64,000 nt of DNA from Arthrobacter sp. APC 3897 (GCF_030407495.1 NZ_JASDDG010000015.1:1-64000); one strand, 5' to 3'. Positions 9,241-20,864 are shown, counted from the stretch's first letter. Notes: a model not told the origin generated them from the sequence alone. A program made the numbers and translations.

Positions 9241-10362
9241 ATGGCCTCCGATCCCACCGTTATCCCGGTGACCGGCGAAAGCCCCGCAAGCAATTACGAC
9301 GTCGTTATCGGCAACGGGCTGCTCGACCGCCTCCCGGCCATGCTGGGAGAGCGGGTGCGCCGGGTACTGGTCATCCATCCGCGTGCGCTGCGTGCCACCG
9401 GAGACACGGTGCGCGACGAGCTCGCCGCTACAGGCCTGACAGCGGTAACCGCCGAAATTCCCGACGCTGAAGAGGGCAAGCACATCCAGGTGGCGTCATT
9501 CTGCTGGCAGGTGCTGGGCCAGAATGACTTCACCCGCTCCGACGCCGTTGTGGCAGTGGGCGGCGGCGCCGTCACCGACCTCGCAGGATTCGTGGCCGCC
9601 ACCTGGCTGCGCGGCATCAAAGTGGTCCACATCCCCACCTCCCTGCTGGGCATGGTCGATGCGGCGGTAGGCGGCAAAACCGCCATCAACACCGCCGAGG
9701 GCAAGAACCTCGTGGGTGCCTTCCACCCGCCCGCCGGTGTGCTCGCTGACCTGGACGCGCTGGCCACGCTGCCCAAGAATGAACTGCTCAGCGGCATGGC
9801 CGAGGTCATCAAGTGCGGCTTCATCGCCGATCCCGCCATCCTGGACCTCGTTGAGGGGAACCCGGAGGCAGTGGGCGACGGCGCCTCCGACGTAGTGCGC
9901 GAACTGGTGGAGCGTTCCGTTGCGGTCAAGGCCGAAATTGTTTCTGCCGACCTGCGCGAAGCCGGCCGCCGCGAGTACCTGAACTACGGCCACACCCTGG
10001 GCCACTCCATTGAACTGGCCGAACGCTATCAGTGGCGCCACGGCGCTGCGGTCTCCGTCGGGCTGGTTTTCGCCGCCGAGCTGGGCCGCATGGTCGGCCG
10101 GCTCGACGACGCCGCCGCGGACCGGCACAAGACAATCCTCGAATCACTGGGACTGCCTGTCACGTACCGGAAGGACCGCTGGTCCGCCCTGCTGGACGGC
10201 ATGCGGCGGGACAAGAAATCCCGCGGCGACCTGCTGCGCTTCGTAGTCCTGGACGGACTGGCGAAGCCCTCCATGCTGGAGGTTCCGGACACCTCGCTGC
10301 TCTTTGCTGCCTACCAGGAGATCGCCTCCGAGCCGCAGGGCGGGATCCGCCTCAGCCTGTAG
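9241..10362 (+). CDS. aroB: 3-Dehydroquinate synthase
   Basis: A 373-residue NAD- and metal-dependent enzyme turning DAHP into 3-dehydroquinate, the second shikimate-pathway step. Motifs are [49 protein letters not shown] and [11 protein letters not shown], whose histidines are metal ligands. ATG 9241 is chosen because AAGGAG (9226-9231) lies 9 nt upstream; the in-frame ATG 9223 precedes that ribosome binding site. Last gene of the aro cluster; a separate promoter for efp follows. Confidence 0.95.
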   Translation: MASDPTVIPVTGESPASNYDVVIGNGLLDRLPAMLGERVRRVLVIHPRALRATGDTVRDELAATGLTAVTAEIPDAEEGKHIQVASFCWQVLGQNDFTRSDAVVAVGGGAVTDLAGFVAATWLRGIKVVHIPTSLLGMVDAAVGGKTAINTAEGKNLVGAFHPPAGVLADLDALATLPKNELLSGMAEVIKCGFIADPAILDLVEGNPEAVGDGASDVVRELVERSVAVKAEIVSADLREAGRREYLNYGHTLGHSIELAERYQWRHGAAVSVGLVFAAELGRMVGRLDDAAADRHKTILESLGLPVTYRKDRWSALLDGMRRDKKSRGDLLRFVVLDGLAKPSMLEVPDTSLLFAAYQEIASEPQGGIRLSL

Positions 10363-10376
10363 GTCCCCGGAGCGGG

Positions 10377-10382
10377 TAGAAT
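10377..10382 (+). promoter_or_regulatory. Candidate -10 box of the efp-nusB unit
   Basis: TAGAAT (5/6 match to the sigma-70 -10 consensus) lies in the short aroB-efp gap and would place the transcript start about 42 nt before the efp GTG. The -35 is poor. Confidence 0.5.
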
Positions 10383-10430
10383 AGTCGACGGACTTAAAAC
10401 GAAACCTGGCGAATCAACGAAAGAGAAACT

Positions 10431-10994
10431 GTGGCGACGACCAACGACATCAAGAACGGCACCGTGCTGAAGCTTGAAGGCAACCTTTGGAGCATCATCG
10501 AGTTCCAGCACGTAAAGCCGGGCAAGGGTGGTGCGTTTGTCCGTACGAAGATGCGTAACGTGCGTTCAGGCAAGGTAGTGGACAAGACCTTCAACGCCGG
10601 CATCAAGATCGAAACGGCCACCGTTGACCGCCGGGATTACCAGTACCTGTACCAGGACGGCGAAGACTACGTCTTCATGGACACCTCCGATTACGATCAG
10701 CTGACCGTGCCGGGTTCCATCGTGGGCGACAACGCCAACTTCATGCTCGAATCCATGATGGTGACCATCGCCATCCACGAAGGTTCCCCGCTGTACATCG
10801 AGCTGCCCCCGTCCGTGGTCCTGGAAATCACGTACACCGAACCGGGCCTGCAGGGCGACCGCTCCACCGGCGGCACCAAGCCTGCAACCGTGGAAACCGG
10901 TTACGAGATCCAGGTTCCCCTGTTCCTGGAACAGGGCACCAAGGTCAAGGTAGATACCCGCACCGGCGATTATTTGGGACGCGTTAACGAGTGA
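10431..10994 (+). CDS. efp: Elongation factor P
   Basis: A 187-residue three-domain translation factor that rescues ribosomes stalled at polyproline stretches. The tip loop [12 protein letters not shown] carries a lysine (K32) at the position modified in E. coli. [15 protein letters not shown] and the C-terminal [27 protein letters not shown] are typical. GTG 10431 gives [10 protein letters not shown]. Its stop overlaps the nusB start by 4 nt (GTGA), the common efp-nusB coupling. Confidence 0.96.
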   Translation: MATTNDIKNGTVLKLEGNLWSIIEFQHVKPGKGGAFVRTKMRNVRSGKVVDKTFNAGIKIETATVDRRDYQYLYQDGEDYVFMDTSDYDQLTVPGSIVGDNANFMLESMMVTIAIHEGSPLYIELPPSVVLEITYTEPGLQGDRSTGGTKPATVETGYEIQVPLFLEQGTKVKVDTRTGDYLGRVNE

Positions 10995-11401
10995 GTGCAC
11001 GCACTAAGGCCCGCACCAGGGCACTGGAAGTTCTGTTTGAAGCTGAACAGCGTTCAGCCTCAGCCTTTGACATGATCAAGGCCCGCAGGGAACAGACCGA
11101 TCAGACGATCAACCCCTACACCATGGATTTGGTGGAGGGTGTGGTTTCCATGCAGGAGACCATCGACGAGTTCCTGAGCACCTACTCTCAGGGCTGGCCG
11201 CTGGAACGGATGCCGTCCGTGGACCGCATCATCCTGCGTATCGGCGCTTGGGAACTGCTGTACAACGACGATATCCCGGACAAGGTGGCCATCAGCGAAG
11301 CCGTTGAGCTGGCCAAGACCCTGTCCACGGACGAGTCACCGTCCTTCGTTAACGGGCTGCTGGGCCGGCTTCACCAGCTCAAGCCCTCGCTGCTGGCCTA
11401 A
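10991..11401 (+). CDS. nusB: Transcription antitermination factor NusB
   Basis: A 136-residue all-helical protein that binds boxA RNA with NusE/S10 during rRNA antitermination. The arginine-rich start [43 protein letters not shown] and [27 protein letters not shown] are diagnostic. Translationally coupled to efp. A strong bidirectional terminator follows, so the alaS-to-nusB block ends here. Confidence 0.95.
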   Translation: MSARTKARTRALEVLFEAEQRSASAFDMIKARREQTDQTINPYTMDLVEGVVSMQETIDEFLSTYSQGWPLERMPSVDRIILRIGAWELLYNDDIPDKVAISEAVELAKTLSTDESPSFVNGLLGRLHQLKPSLLA

Positions 11402-11436
11402 ACCGCCGGCAGGACATTGTCTGCGCCACGCGTTGT

Positions 11437-11497
11437 GGCAGCAAAAAGCCCGCAGCGGCCACCCTTGTGGGAGGCCGCCTGCGGGCTTTTTGCTGCC
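11437..11497. terminator. Bidirectional intrinsic terminator between nusB and the PrsW-type gene
   Basis: A long inverted repeat (11437-11460 with 11473-11497, one bulged base, 12-nt loop) contains a GC-rich core flanked by an A-run on the left and a T-run on the right. It can therefore terminate nusB transcription on + and the converging protease gene on -. Confidence 0.9.
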
Positions 11498-11511
11498 CGT
11501 GCCAGGTGCAT

Positions 11512-12747
11512 CTAGGCCCCGGAGCGGGCCAGCATCACGGACCGGGTGCGGGTAACGTCCCGCAGCAGGGTCCGCTCCGTGGCCTGATTGGCGGCCACAT
11601 CGCGGCCGGCAGCAATCTGCTGGCGGGTCAGGGCCAGGCGCGTGGCCTCGGCAATGAACCTTTTCATGATGCTGCGCGCCCCGAACCTCCCCGCCCAGGC
11701 CATCGCCTGGTGCCTTCCGGCGCGGGTGGAAAGCATCAGCACTTCCTGGGGCGTGAACCAGCCGGCGGCCGCATATTCGCCCAGCCGCTGCCGGGTAAGC
11801 CGCTGCTCGGCGCGGCGCAGCAGGAGGACTCCGGTCACGGCCAGAGCAAAGAGCGGCACCTGCAGCAGGAAGTAGAAAGCGAAGAAGTCCCCCGCGGCCA
11901 GCGCTGTTCCGCCGTTCCAGAACATGTGGCCCACGATGGCGGCCAGCAGGCCCAGGAGGAAGGCTCCCATAATCCGGGCGGTACCGCCGCGGCGGACGGC
12001 GAAACCCAGGGCCAGTCCGACGGCGGAAGTGAACAGTACGTGCGCAAAGGGGGAAAACAGTCCCCGAAGCACAAAGACGAACCCCAGCTGCGCCCCGAAT
12101 CCGCCGCTGGTAATCAGCGCGGAGCCGAAATACAGAATGTTCTCAGTGAAGGCAAAACCCGCAGCCACTGTTCCTGCGTACACCACGCCGTCCACCGGCC
12201 CGTCAAAATGGCTGCGCCGCACAAACACCAGAATCAGCACGCCCAGCCCCTTGGCGATTTCCTCCACGATCGGAGCTTCCAGGACAGGGCCGATGAACTC
12301 CGGCGCGAATCCCGGCAGAACGGCGTAGAGCAGCCGGCCCACATAAGGGCCCGCCAGCAGGGCTATGCCCACCGATACGCCGGCGCCCCAGAGGAACGCA
12401 AATACCAGCGCCGAGCGCGGTTCGGGTTCCCACCGGTCCACCCAGCGCAGCCCCAGCAGGCAGATTCCCAGCGGTACCAGCGCCAGGAAACCGCAGAGCA
12501 CAAAGGCAACGGTGCCAAGCTGCCACCAGAGGAACCACGCAACCAGCAGCAGCGCCACCGACGCTCCTGCGATCAGCAGGACGGTGGCGGCGGTTCCCCT
12601 GCTGGTTTTCGGGGGAGCGGACCACAAGGGCTGCACGGGCACCGGCCCGGCAACCGGCGGTTTCACGCCGGCCGGCTGCAGGCCGCCGGGCGGGGTCACC
12701 GGAACCCGGTCCAGGGCAGGGTGGTCCTCGGGTCCGTGGCTGGTCAT
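11512..12747 (-). CDS. PrsW family intramembrane metalloprotease
   Basis: A polytopic membrane protein of about 411 residues. PrsW proteases cleave membrane substrates such as anti-sigma factors in the presence of divalent metal. The family motifs are all visible: EAPIVEEIAKGLG, a DGPVDGVVYAGTVAAGFAFTEN segment (shown here in part), HVLFTSAVGLALG, and GHMFWNGG near the C-terminus. A Pro-rich cytosolic N-terminus precedes the first helices. I use ATG 12747; the frame stays open for another 48 codons upstream, but that stretch is Arg-rich and unlike the family. It is the only minus-strand gene in the first 27 kb and separates nusB from the pyr operon. Substrate unknown; no anti-sigma gene is adjacent. 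Confidence 0.85.
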   Translation of the reverse strand: MTSHGPEDHPALDRVPVTPPGGLQPAGVKPPVAGPVPVQPLWSAPPKTSRGTAATVLLIAGASVALLLVAWFLWWQLGTVAFVLCGFLALVPLGICLLGLRWVDRWEPEPRSALVFAFLWGAGVSVGIALLAGPYVGRLLYAVLPGFAPEFIGPVLEAPIVEEIAKGLGVLILVFVRRSHFDGPVDGVVYAGTVAAGFAFTENILYFGSALITSGGFGAQLGFVFVLRGLFSPFAHVLFTSAVGLALGFAVRRGGTARIMGAFLLGLLAAIVGHMFWNGGTALAAGDFFAFYFLLQVPLFALAVTGVLLLRRAEQRLTRQRLGEYAAAGWFTPQEVLMLSTRAGRHQAMAWAGRFGARSIMKRFIAEATRLALTRQQIAAGRDVAANQATERTLLRDVTRTRSVMLARSGA

Positions 12748-12946
12748 AACGCTGCGCCTGTCATAAGCCAACCATAAAAGGAAATGCGCCCGCAGCGGCG
12801 CCTTTCGGCGTGTCCGGGGATGCCCGGAGCGGCAAACATTCCGTCGGGGGACGCCTGCGTCCGCTGCGGCGGCCGTAACAGTCGGTGTCACAGTAAGGGC
12901 CGGCGGCGTTCACCGTGATAGCTTGATCAGGCATTCACCCTTTAAA

Positions 12947-12968
12947 TTCCGTCCTGTGAGGCGGGGAA
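12947..12968 (+). promoter_or_regulatory. PyrR-binding RNA loop abutting the pyrR ribosome binding site
   Basis: The mRNA can form a hairpin whose upper stem C-G-U-C / G-G-C-G (12950-12953 with 12960-12963) closes the hexaloop CUGUGA, fitting the PyrR anti-antiterminator rule CNGNGA. The stem can extend through UUCC 12947-12950 pairing with the GGAA that begins the Shine-Dalgarno (12965-12976). No terminator follows, so I infer PyrR/UMP-dependent translational repression, the mode known for mycobacterial pyr genes, rather than attenuation. Confidence 0.7.
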
Positions 12969-12982
12969 GGAGGAGGCAGAAT

Positions 12983-13564
12983 ATGGACTTGTCCAACCCG
13001 CCGGGCGCATCCGCACCCGCACGCACCGTTCTGGCTTCAGCTGATATTGACCGCGCGCTTACCCGGATTGCACACGAAATCCTGGAAGCCAACAAAGGCG
13101 CCGCAGACCTCGTCCTCATGGGGATCCCGCGCCGGGGCTACCCGCTCGCCCTGAGGCTCGCCGCCCGCATTGCAGCCGCAGACCCGTCTGTGGATCCTGC
13201 CGCCATCGTGGGACAACTGGACGTCACCATGTTCCGTGACGATCTGGCCCGCCAGCCCACCCGCACCCCGCACGCCACTCAGGTTCCGCTCTCCGGAATC
13301 GATGACAAAGTGGTGGTCCTCGTTGATGACGTCCTCTATTCCGGCCGCACCATCCGCGCCGCGCTGGACGCCCTCACTGATCTGGGCCGGCCCCGCATTG
13401 TCCGGCTCGCCGTCCTCGTGGACCGCGGCCACCGCGAACTGCCCATCCGTGCGGACCACGTAGGCAAGAACCTGCCCACTGCCTCCGCTGAGAAGGTCCG
13501 CGTACACCTGCACGAAACCGATTCCCCGGCCGTGGACGAAGTGGTTATCGAGGGCACTCTGTGA
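12983..13564 (+). CDS. pyrR: PyrR bifunctional regulator / uracil phosphoribosyltransferase
   Basis: A 193-residue RNA-binding regulator of pyrimidine genes with weak uracil phosphoribosyltransferase activity. The PRPP-binding signature is [21 protein letters not shown], and [15 protein letters not shown] and [19 protein letters not shown] are family segments. ATG 12983 follows a long AGGAGGAGG. First gene of pyrR-pyrB-pyrC-PH-like-carA-carB-pyrF, with 4-nt overlaps at most junctions. A PyrR loop sits directly before it, consistent with autoregulation of the whole operon. Confidence 0.95.
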   Translation: MDLSNPPGASAPARTVLASADIDRALTRIAHEILEANKGAADLVLMGIPRRGYPLALRLAARIAAADPSVDPAAIVGQLDVTMFRDDLARQPTRTPHATQVPLSGIDDKVVVLVDDVLYSGRTIRAALDALTDLGRPRIVRLAVLVDRGHRELPIRADHVGKNLPTASAEKVRVHLHETDSPAVDEVVIEGTL

Positions 13565-14559
13565 AGCACCTGCTCTCCACCCGGGACCTCAGCCGCACCG
13601 ACGCACTGGCCATCCTGGACACCGCCGAACAAATGGCGGCTGTCTCCCAGCGCGAGGTCAAGAAACTACCCGTGCTGCGCGGACGCACGGTGGTGAACCT
13701 CTTCTTCGAAGACTCCACCCGCACCCGCATCTCCTTTGAAGCCGCGGCGAAGCGCCTTTCCGCCGATGTCATCAACTTCTCGGCGAAGGGATCCTCCGTC
13801 TCCAAGGGTGAATCCCTGAAGGACACTGCACAAACCCTCGCCGCCATCGGAGCTGACGCCGTTGTGATCCGCCACGGTTCCTCCGGCGCGCCCGCCCGGC
13901 TGGCCGGCTCAGGATGGATTGACGCCGCCGTGCTGAACGCCGGCGACGGCACGCACGAGCACCCCACCCAGGCTCTGCTGGACGCGTTCACCATGCGCCG
14001 GCACTGGGCGCGGCTGCACGGCACGGCGTCCACCGGCACCGATCTCACCGGCATGCACGTGGTCATTGTGGGCGATGTGCTGCACTCCCGGGTGGCCCGC
14101 TCCGACCTGTGGCTGCTGCGCACCCTGGGTGCAACGGTCACCCTGGTGGCCCCGCCCACGCTGCTGCCGTTCGGCGTCGAATCCTGGCCGTGCCAGATCA
14201 GCTATGACCTCGACGCGGCCCTCGAAACCGGACCCGACGCCGTCATGATGCTGCGGGTGCAGGGCGAACGCATGCAGTCCGCGTTTTTCCCCTCCGTCCG
14301 CGAGTACTCGCGGCGCTGGGGGTTCGACGACGTGCGCCTCGGCCGGCTGGACACCCTGGGGCTGACCGACACCATCCTGCTGCACCCGGGCCCGATGAAC
14401 CGCGGCCTGGAAATTTCCTCCCGGGCAGCCGATTCGCCGCGGGCCACCATCCTGGAACAGGTCAGTAACGGCGTGTCCGTGCGCATGGCCTCCCTTTACC
14501 TTCTGCTGGCCGGGGAGAACACTCCCGCCGCTCCCGCCCCTCTGGAGAACGCACAGTGA
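13561..14559 (+). CDS. pyrB: Aspartate carbamoyltransferase, catalytic chain
   Basis: A 332-residue enzyme forming carbamoyl-aspartate, the first committed pyrimidine step. The carbamoyl-phosphate loop [13 protein letters not shown], the [17 protein letters not shown] loop, [12 protein letters not shown] and [11 protein letters not shown] are all intact. No pyrI-like regulatory chain accompanies it. The GTG start overlaps the pyrR stop and its own stop overlaps pyrC. Confidence 0.97.
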   Translation: MKHLLSTRDLSRTDALAILDTAEQMAAVSQREVKKLPVLRGRTVVNLFFEDSTRTRISFEAAAKRLSADVINFSAKGSSVSKGESLKDTAQTLAAIGADAVVIRHGSSGAPARLAGSGWIDAAVLNAGDGTHEHPTQALLDAFTMRRHWARLHGTASTGTDLTGMHVVIVGDVLHSRVARSDLWLLRTLGATVTLVAPPTLLPFGVESWPCQISYDLDAALETGPDAVMMLRVQGERMQSAFFPSVREYSRRWGFDDVRLGRLDTLGLTDTILLHPGPMNRGLEISSRAADSPRATILEQVSNGVSVRMASLYLLLAGENTPAAPAPLENAQ

Positions 14560-15887
14560 ACACCTATCTGATCCGCAACGCTTCCCTGCTCGGCAAGGAA
14601 ACCGCCGATCTCCTGATCTCCGACGGCCTGATCTCCGCCGTCGGACCCGACCTCGAAGCACCTGTTGGCGCCGTTGTCATCGAGGCCGAAGGCCTGATTG
14701 CGCTGCCCGGCATGGTGGACCTGCACACCCACCTGCGCGAGCCCGGCCGTGAAGACGCCGAAACCGTCGAAACGGGCACCCGGGCCGCCGCCCTGGGCGG
14801 ATTCACCGCGGTCCATGCCATGGCCAACTCCAACCCGGTGGCGGACACCGCCGGCGTGGTGGAGCAGGTCTGGAGCCTGGGCCGCCGGTCCGGCTGGGTG
14901 GATGTGCGTCCCGTGGGTGCCGTCACCGTGGGGCTTGAAGGAGAACGGCTGGCCGAGCTCGGCGCCATGGCCGATTCCCGCGCCCGGGTCCGCGTCTTTT
15001 CCGATGACGGCAAGTGCGTCTCGGATCCGGTGCTGATGCGCCGCGCGCTGGAGTACGTGAAAGCGTTCGACGGCGTCATCGCCCAGCACGCACAGGAGCC
15101 GCGCCTCACCGAGGGCGCCCAGATGAACGAGGGTGAAGTCAGCGCCGTCCTGGGGCTGGCCGGCTGGCCTGCCGTAGCCGAAGAGTCCATCATTGCCCGT
15201 GACGTGCTGCTGGCGCAGCACACCGGTTCAAGGCTGCACGTGTGCCACGTGTCCACCGCCGGTTCCGTGGAGATCATCCGCTGGGCCAAGGAGCGCGGCA
15301 TCAGGGTCACCGCCGAAGCAACACCGCACCACCTGCTGCTCACCGATGACCTGGTAACCAGCTATGACCCGGTCTACAAGGTCAATCCGCCGCTGCGCAC
15401 CGCTGCCGACGTCGAGGCCCTGCGCCGCGGCCTGGCCGACGGGACCATCGACATTGTCGGCACCGACCACGCACCGCACCCCTCCGAGCACAAGGAATGC
15501 GAGTGGGCGCAGGCTGCCATGGGCATGACCGGACTGGAAACCGCGCTCTCCGTGGTCCAGCACGCCATGATCGAGACCGGCCTGATGGACTGGGAAGGCT
15601 TCGCCCGCGTGACTTCCCTCACCCCGGCCGCCATCGGCGGCGTGCAGACCCAGGGCAGGCCGCTGGCGGCCGGGGAACCGGCCAACGTCATATTGGTGAA
15701 CCCGTCTGCGCGACGCACCGTGGACCCTTCTAAGATGGCTTCAAAGGGACGCAACTCACCGTTTGCCGGGCTGGAACTGCCCGGCGTTGTGCAGGCAACC
15801 TTCTTTGCCGGCCACCCCACGGTCCTGAACGCCAACCTCAACACACCTCACCCCGTTTCCGCAGAGGAGTCCCCATGGATCGCGTGA
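14556..15887 (+). CDS. pyrC: Dihydroorotase
   Basis: A 443-residue zinc amidohydrolase closing carbamoyl-aspartate to dihydroorotate. Metal motif [16 protein letters not shown], a later [15 protein letters not shown], and the [12 protein letters not shown] active-site segment identify the class I type. GTG 14556 overlaps pyrB by 4 nt. The last 13 nt overlap the following PH-like gene. Confidence 0.96.
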   Translation: MNTYLIRNASLLGKETADLLISDGLISAVGPDLEAPVGAVVIEAEGLIALPGMVDLHTHLREPGREDAETVETGTRAAALGGFTAVHAMANSNPVADTAGVVEQVWSLGRRSGWVDVRPVGAVTVGLEGERLAELGAMADSRARVRVFSDDGKCVSDPVLMRRALEYVKAFDGVIAQHAQEPRLTEGAQMNEGEVSAVLGLAGWPAVAEESIIARDVLLAQHTGSRLHVCHVSTAGSVEIIRWAKERGIRVTAEATPHHLLLTDDLVTSYDPVYKVNPPLRTAADVEALRRGLADGTIDIVGTDHAPHPSEHKECEWAQAAMGMTGLETALSVVQHAMIETGLMDWEGFARVTSLTPAAIGGVQTQGRPLAAGEPANVILVNPSARRTVDPSKMASKGRNSPFAGLELPGVVQATFFAGHPTVLNANLNTPHPVSAEESPWIA

Positions 15888-16393
15888 TATTTGCCCTGGG
15901 CACGCTTGCCCTGGTGCTGGTGCTCCTTGGTCTTTTCGCCTGGAGCTGGCGCGGACGCCAGCAGCGCCAGCAAAACGTCCAGCGGCCGGTGCCGATGCCC
16001 GACGGCCTCGAAGTTCCGAGGTTCCAGGCGCTGGGCCAGTACGTCTGCACCACCACGGCAGGGGACTGGCTGGACCGGATTGCCGTCTACGGCCTGGGCG
16101 TGAAGTCCAACGCCACCGCCGCCGTCTTCGATGAAGGCGTGCTCCTGGTGCGCAGCGGCGCTCCCGACGTCTGGATTCCCCGGGAGGACCTCGAAGGGGT
16201 CCGCCTGGAACGCGGCATGGCCGGCAAGTTTGTGGAAAAGGAAGGCCTGGTCATCATCACCTGGAAACTGGGTTCCGCCTCAGTGGACACCGGCTTCCGC
16301 AACCGCACCCCCGAAGAGAAGACACCGCTGGTATCAGCAATTACCGAACTCCTGCCGGCTGAGCCGTCAGAAACAAGCGAGGAACAACTGTGA
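15875..16393 (+). CDS. PH-like domain membrane protein between pyrC and carA
   Basis: A 172-residue protein with one N-terminal transmembrane helix (about residues 4-25), a basic turn (RGRQQRQQ) and a soluble domain of short beta-strand-like segments resembling bacterial PH-like domains. ATG 15875 is preceded by GAGGAG. The position between pyrC and carA is the same as for M. tuberculosis Rv1382, a conserved gene of unknown function, and 4-nt overlap with carA suggests tight coexpression. A role linked to pyrimidine synthesis at the membrane is only inferred from context. Confidence 0.8.
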   Translation: MDRVIFALGTLALVLVLLGLFAWSWRGRQQRQQNVQRPVPMPDGLEVPRFQALGQYVCTTTAGDWLDRIAVYGLGVKSNATAAVFDEGVLLVRSGAPDVWIPREDLEGVRLERGMAGKFVEKEGLVIITWKLGSASVDTGFRNRTPEEKTPLVSAITELLPAEPSETSEEQL

Positions 16394-17568
16394 CCGTTTC
16401 CACCACCTCCGCCTCCACCGCAGCTGTCCTGATGCTTGAAGACGGACGCACCTTCCGCGGCCGCAGCTACGGCGCCGAGGGCAGGGCCCTGGGCGAGGCC
16501 GTCTTCGCCACCGGCATGACCGGCTACCAGGAGACCATCACCGATCCCTCCTACGCCCGCCAGCTCGTGGTGCAGACCGCGCCGCACATCGGCAACACGG
16601 GTGTGAATACCGACGACGCCGAGTCCCGGCGCATCTGGGTGGCCGGCTACATTGTGCGCGATGCCGCCCGCCGACCGTCGAACTGGCGGTCCGAACGGAC
16701 CCTGGACGAAGAACTGGCGGCGCAGGGCGTCGTCGGCATCTCCGGCGTGGATACCCGCGCCGTCACCCGCCATCTGCGCGAACGCGGCGCGATGAAGGCC
16801 GGGATCTTCTCCGGCGCAGAGGCTGCCCGCCCCGACGCGGAGCTGCTCGCCGAGGTCCAGTCCCAGGAATCCATGGCCGGCGTCCGCCTCGCCGAGGAAG
16901 TCAGCGTGGAAGCCTCCTACGTCATTGAGCCGAAGGACCACGGCTGGCAGGGGGAGCCCCGCTTCACCGTGGCCGCCCTGGACCTGGGGATCAAGTCCAT
17001 GACCCCGGTCCGCTTCGCCGAGCGCGGCGTGCGCGTGCACGTGCTGCCGGCCTCCGCCAGTCTCGCGGACATCACCGCACTGAACGCCGACGGCGTGTTC
17101 ATGTCCAACGGCCCCGGCGACCCGGCGACGGCGGATGACCAGGTCAAGCTGCTCCGCGACGTCCTTGACACCGGGACGCCGTTCTTCGGCATCTGCTTCG
17201 GCAACCAGATCCTGGGCCGAGCCCTGGGCTTTGGCACCTACAAGCTGCCCTACGGCCACCGCGGCATCAACCAGCCGGTCCTGGACCGCCGGACCGGCAA
17301 GGTGGAAATCACCAGCCAGAACCACGGGTTCGCCGTTGATGCACCGCTTGACGGTCCCGTCACGGCTCCCGAGTCCCGGTTCGGCCAGGTGGAAGTCAGC
17401 CACGTGTCCCTGAACGACAACGTGGTGGAAGGCCTCGCCTGCCTGGATATCCCCGCCTTCTCCGTCCAGTACCACCCCGAAGCCGCCGCCGGACCGCACG
17501 ACTCCGCATACCTCTTCGACCGCTTCGTCGACCTCATGGCCTCCAGCAAGAACAAGGAATCCCGCTAA
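16390..17568 (+). CDS. carA: Carbamoyl-phosphate synthase small (glutaminase) subunit
   Basis: A 392-residue class I amidotransferase supplying ammonia from glutamine to CarB. The N-terminal half has [13 protein letters not shown] and [18 protein letters not shown]. The triad is visible as C269 in [12 protein letters not shown], and H362 and E364 in QYHPEA. GTG 16390 overlaps the previous stop; the stop TAA shares one base with the carB ATG. Confidence 0.97.
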   Translation: MTVSTTSASTAAVLMLEDGRTFRGRSYGAEGRALGEAVFATGMTGYQETITDPSYARQLVVQTAPHIGNTGVNTDDAESRRIWVAGYIVRDAARRPSNWRSERTLDEELAAQGVVGISGVDTRAVTRHLRERGAMKAGIFSGAEAARPDAELLAEVQSQESMAGVRLAEEVSVEASYVIEPKDHGWQGEPRFTVAALDLGIKSMTPVRFAERGVRVHVLPASASLADITALNADGVFMSNGPGDPATADDQVKLLRDVLDTGTPFFGICFGNQILGRALGFGTYKLPYGHRGINQPVLDRRTGKVEITSQNHGFAVDAPLDGPVTAPESRFGQVEVSHVSLNDNVVEGLACLDIPAFSVQYHPEAAAGPHDSAYLFDRFVDLMASSKNKESR

Positions 17569-20500
17569 TGCCCCGCAGAACCGATCTCAAGTCCGTCCTG
17601 GTGATCGGCTCCGGCCCGATCGTCATTGGCCAGGCCGCCGAATTCGACTACTCCGGCACGCAGGCACTGCGCGTGCTGAAGGAGGAAGGCCTGCGGGTCA
17701 TCCTGGTCAACTCCAACCCGGCCACCATCATGACCGACCCGGAATTCGCCGACGCCACCTACGTAGAGCCCATCACTCCCGAGGTGGTCGAGAAGATCAT
17801 CGCCAAGGAGCGCCCCGATGCCGTGCTGCCCACCCTCGGCGGGCAGACCGCGCTGAACACCGCCATCGCCCTGGACAAGAACGGCGTGCTGGAGAAGTAC
17901 AACGTCGAGCTGATCGGCGCCAACATTGCCGCCATTGAGCTGGGCGAGGACCGGGAGAAGTTCAAGGGCGTCGTGGAGCGCTGCGGCGCCGAGTCCGCGA
18001 AGTCGATCATCGTGCACAGCATGGATGAAGCCTTCGCCGCCGCGGACAAGCTCGGCTATCCCATGGTGGTCCGCCCCTCCTTCACCATGGGCGGACTGGG
18101 CTCAGGCCTGGCCTACAATGCCGAAGACCTGCGCCGCATCGCCGGTGCCGGCATCCAGTACAGCCCCACCTCCGAGGTGCTGCTCGAAGAGAGCATCCTC
18201 GGCTGGAAGGAATACGAGCTGGAAATGATGCGGGACAAGAACGACAACGTGGTTGTTGTCTGCTCCATCGAGAACTTCGACCCCGTAGGCGTCCACACCG
18301 GCGACTCCATCACGGTGGCCCCGGCCATGACGCTCACCGACCGCGAATACCAGAAGCTGCGCGACATCGCCATCGCCGTGATCCGCGAGGTCGGCGTGGA
18401 TACCGGCGGCTGCAACATCCAGTTCGCCATCGAACCGGACACCGGCCGCGTCGTCGTCATTGAAATGAACCCGCGCGTTTCCCGCTCCTCCGCGCTGGCC
18501 TCCAAGGCCACCGGTTTCGCCATCGCCAAGATCGCCACCAAGCTTTCGCTCGGTTACACCCTGGACGAGATCCCGAACGACATCACCAAGAAGACCCCGG
18601 CGTCGTTCGAACCCACCCTGGACTACGTGGTGGTGAAGGTTCCGCGCTTCGCGTTCGAGAAGTTCCCGGCCGCCGACCCCACGCTGACCACCACCATGAA
18701 GTCCGTGGGCGAGGCCATGGCCATCGGCCGCAACTTCACCGAAGCCCTGCAGAAGGCCCTTCGCTCCCTGGAGCAGAAGGGCGCCTCCCTGTCCTTCGCC
18801 CCGGTGGCGGCCGACGCCGTGCCCGGACTCATCGAAGCCGCCAAGCGGCCCACCACGGACCGGCTCAAGCAGGTCCAGCAGGCACTGCTGGGCGGAGCCA
18901 CCGTGGAGGACCTCTACGAAGCCACCGGCATTGACCCCTGGTACCTGGACCAGCTGCAGCTGATCAACGAGGTGGCCGCGGAAATCTCCGGCGCCGGCAC
19001 CGTCAACGAGGAAATCCTGCGCCTGGCCAAGCGGCACGGGTTCTCCGACGAGCAGATCGGCGCCCTGACCAATACGCCCGAAGCCGTCATCCGCGGTGTC
19101 CGGCACGCACTGAACATCCGCCCGGTCTACAAGACGGTGGACACCTGCGCCGCCGAGTTCGCCGCCTACACGCCGTACCACTACTCCTCCTACGACGAGG
19201 AGGATGAGGTGGCGCAGCACGAAAAGCCGTCCATCATCATCCTGGGCTCCGGGCCCAACCGGATCGGGCAGGGCATCGAGTTTGACTACTCCTGCGTCCA
19301 CGCCACCATGGCGCTGCGCGAGGCCGGCCACGAGACCGTCATGATCAACTGCAACCCGGAAACGGTGTCCACGGACTATGACATCTCCGACCGCCTCTAC
19401 TTCGAGCCGCTGACCCTTGAGGACGTCCTGGAGGTCATCGCCGCGGAGCAGCGCACCGGGGGAGTCCTCGGCGTGTTCGTCCAGCTCGGCGGGCAGACGC
19501 CGCTGAAGCTGGCCCAGGCACTGGCCGACGCCGGCGTCCCCATCCTCGGCACCTCGCCGGAGGCCATTGACCTGGCCGAACACCGCGGCGCCTTCCAGCA
19601 CGTGCTGGATGAGGGCGGACTGATCGCTCCCAAGAACGGCACCGCCGTGTCCTTCGACGACGCCAAGAAGATCGCGGATGAGATCGGCTACCCCGTGCTG
19701 GTGCGCCCCTCCTACGTGCTCGGCGGCCGCGGCATGGAAATTGTCTACGACGAGGCGAACCTCTCGCGCTACATCGCCAACGCCACGGAAATCACCCCGG
19801 ACCACCCCGTCCTGGTGGACCGGTTCCTGGAAGACGCCATCGAGATCGACGTGGACGCCCTCTTCGACGGCACGGACCTGTACGTGGGCGGCATTATGGA
19901 ACACATCGAAGAGGCCGGCATCCATTCCGGCGACTCCGCCTGTGTCCTGCCGCCCATCACCCTGGGCACCGACGTCGTCGACCGCGTCCGTGAAGCCACC
20001 CGCGTCATCGCCTCCGGCGTGGGCGTGCGCGGACTGATCAACATCCAGTTCGCCCTCGCCTCGGACGTCCTGTACGTTATCGAAGCGAACCCGCGGGCCT
20101 CGCGGACCGTGCCGTTTGTCTCCAAGGCCACCGGCGTGCAGCTGGCCAAGGCCGCGGCACTGATCGGCACCGGCCGGAGCATTGCCGAGCTGCGTGCGGA
20201 CGGCAAGCTGTCCGCCGTCGGCGACGGGTCTGTGCTGCCGCTGGACGCTCCGGTGGCCGTGAAGGAAGCCGTGCTCCCCTTCAGCCGCTTCCGCACTCCC
20301 GAAGGCACCGTGGTGGATTCCCTGCTCGGCCCGGAAATGCGCTCCACGGGCGAAGTCATGGGCATCGACAAGTACTTCGACACGGCCTTCGCCAAGTCCC
20401 AGGCCGCTGCCAACTCGGCGCTGCCCACGGAGGGCAAGATCTTTGTCTCCGTGGCGAACCGGGACAAGCGCTCCATCATCATGCCCGTGAAGCTGATGGT

Positions 20501-20864
20501 AGACCTTGGGTTTGAGATCCTGTCCACCGGCGGCACCGCGGAGGTTCTGCGCCGCAACGGCATCACCGCCACCACCGTCCGCAAGGTCAGCGAAGGCACC
20601 GGACCCAACGGTGAAGGAACTGTTGCGGACCTGATCACCGCCGGCGAGATCCACCTGGTGGTCAACACGCCCTCCGGCGGCCAGGCACGGGGCGACGGTT
20701 ATGAAATCCGTGCCGCCGCCACCTCCATCGGCTGCCCGGTGGTCACCACTGTCTCCGAATTCGGTGCCGCAGTGCAGGCCATCGAGGCCATGCGCTCCTA
20801 CGAGTGGGATGTCACCTCGCTGCAGGAACACGCCGCCAAGCTCAAGGCTTCGTCGGGTGTCTGA
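17568..20864 (+). CDS. carB: Carbamoyl-phosphate synthase large subunit
   Basis: A 1098-residue enzyme with two homologous ATP-grasp halves, an oligomerisation region and a C-terminal MGS-like allosteric domain. The repeated motif is seen as [20 protein letters not shown] in the first half and [18 protein letters not shown] in the second, and each half has its ATP-grasp loop ([11 protein letters not shown] and [14 protein letters not shown]). Full length, no frame break. Feeds carbamoyl phosphate to both pyrimidines and arginine. Confidence 0.98.
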   Translation: MPRRTDLKSVLVIGSGPIVIGQAAEFDYSGTQALRVLKEEGLRVILVNSNPATIMTDPEFADATYVEPITPEVVEKIIAKERPDAVLPTLGGQTALNTAIALDKNGVLEKYNVELIGANIAAIELGEDREKFKGVVERCGAESAKSIIVHSMDEAFAAADKLGYPMVVRPSFTMGGLGSGLAYNAEDLRRIAGAGIQYSPTSEVLLEESILGWKEYELEMMRDKNDNVVVVCSIENFDPVGVHTGDSITVAPAMTLTDREYQKLRDIAIAVIREVGVDTGGCNIQFAIEPDTGRVVVIEMNPRVSRSSALASKATGFAIAKIATKLSLGYTLDEIPNDITKKTPASFEPTLDYVVVKVPRFAFEKFPAADPTLTTTMKSVGEAMAIGRNFTEALQKALRSLEQKGASLSFAPVAADAVPGLIEAAKRPTTDRLKQVQQALLGGATVEDLYEATGIDPWYLDQLQLINEVAAEISGAGTVNEEILRLAKRHGFSDEQIGALTNTPEAVIRGVRHALNIRPVYKTVDTCAAEFAAYTPYHYSSYDEEDEVAQHEKPSIIILGSGPNRIGQGIEFDYSCVHATMALREAGHETVMINCNPETVSTDYDISDRLYFEPLTLEDVLEVIAAEQRTGGVLGVFVQLGGQTPLKLAQALADAGVPILGTSPEAIDLAEHRGAFQHVLDEGGLIAPKNGTAVSFDDAKKIADEIGYPVLVRPSYVLGGRGMEIVYDEANLSRYIANATEITPDHPVLVDRFLEDAIEIDVDALFDGTDLYVGGIMEHIEEAGIHSGDSACVLPPITLGTDVVDRVREATRVIASGVGVRGLINIQFALASDVLYVIEANPRASRTVPFVSKATGVQLAKAAALIGTGRSIAELRADGKLSAVGDGSVLPLDAPVAVKEAVLPFSRFRTPEGTVVDSLLGPEMRSTGEVMGIDKYFDTAFAKSQAAANSALPTEGKIFVSVANRDKRSIIMPVKLMVDLGFEILSTGGTAEVLRRNGITATTVRKVSEGTGPNGEGTVADLITAGEIHLVVNTPSGGQARGDGYEIRAAATSIGCPVVTTVSEFGAAVQAIEAMRSYEWDVTSLQEHAAKLKASSGV

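Noticed and set aside
11467-12777. 436-codon plus-strand open frame antisense to the PrsW-type gene
   Set aside because: The minus frame has all PrsW motifs; the plus frame is Gln/Arg/Pro-rich shadow and would read through the terminator hairpin.
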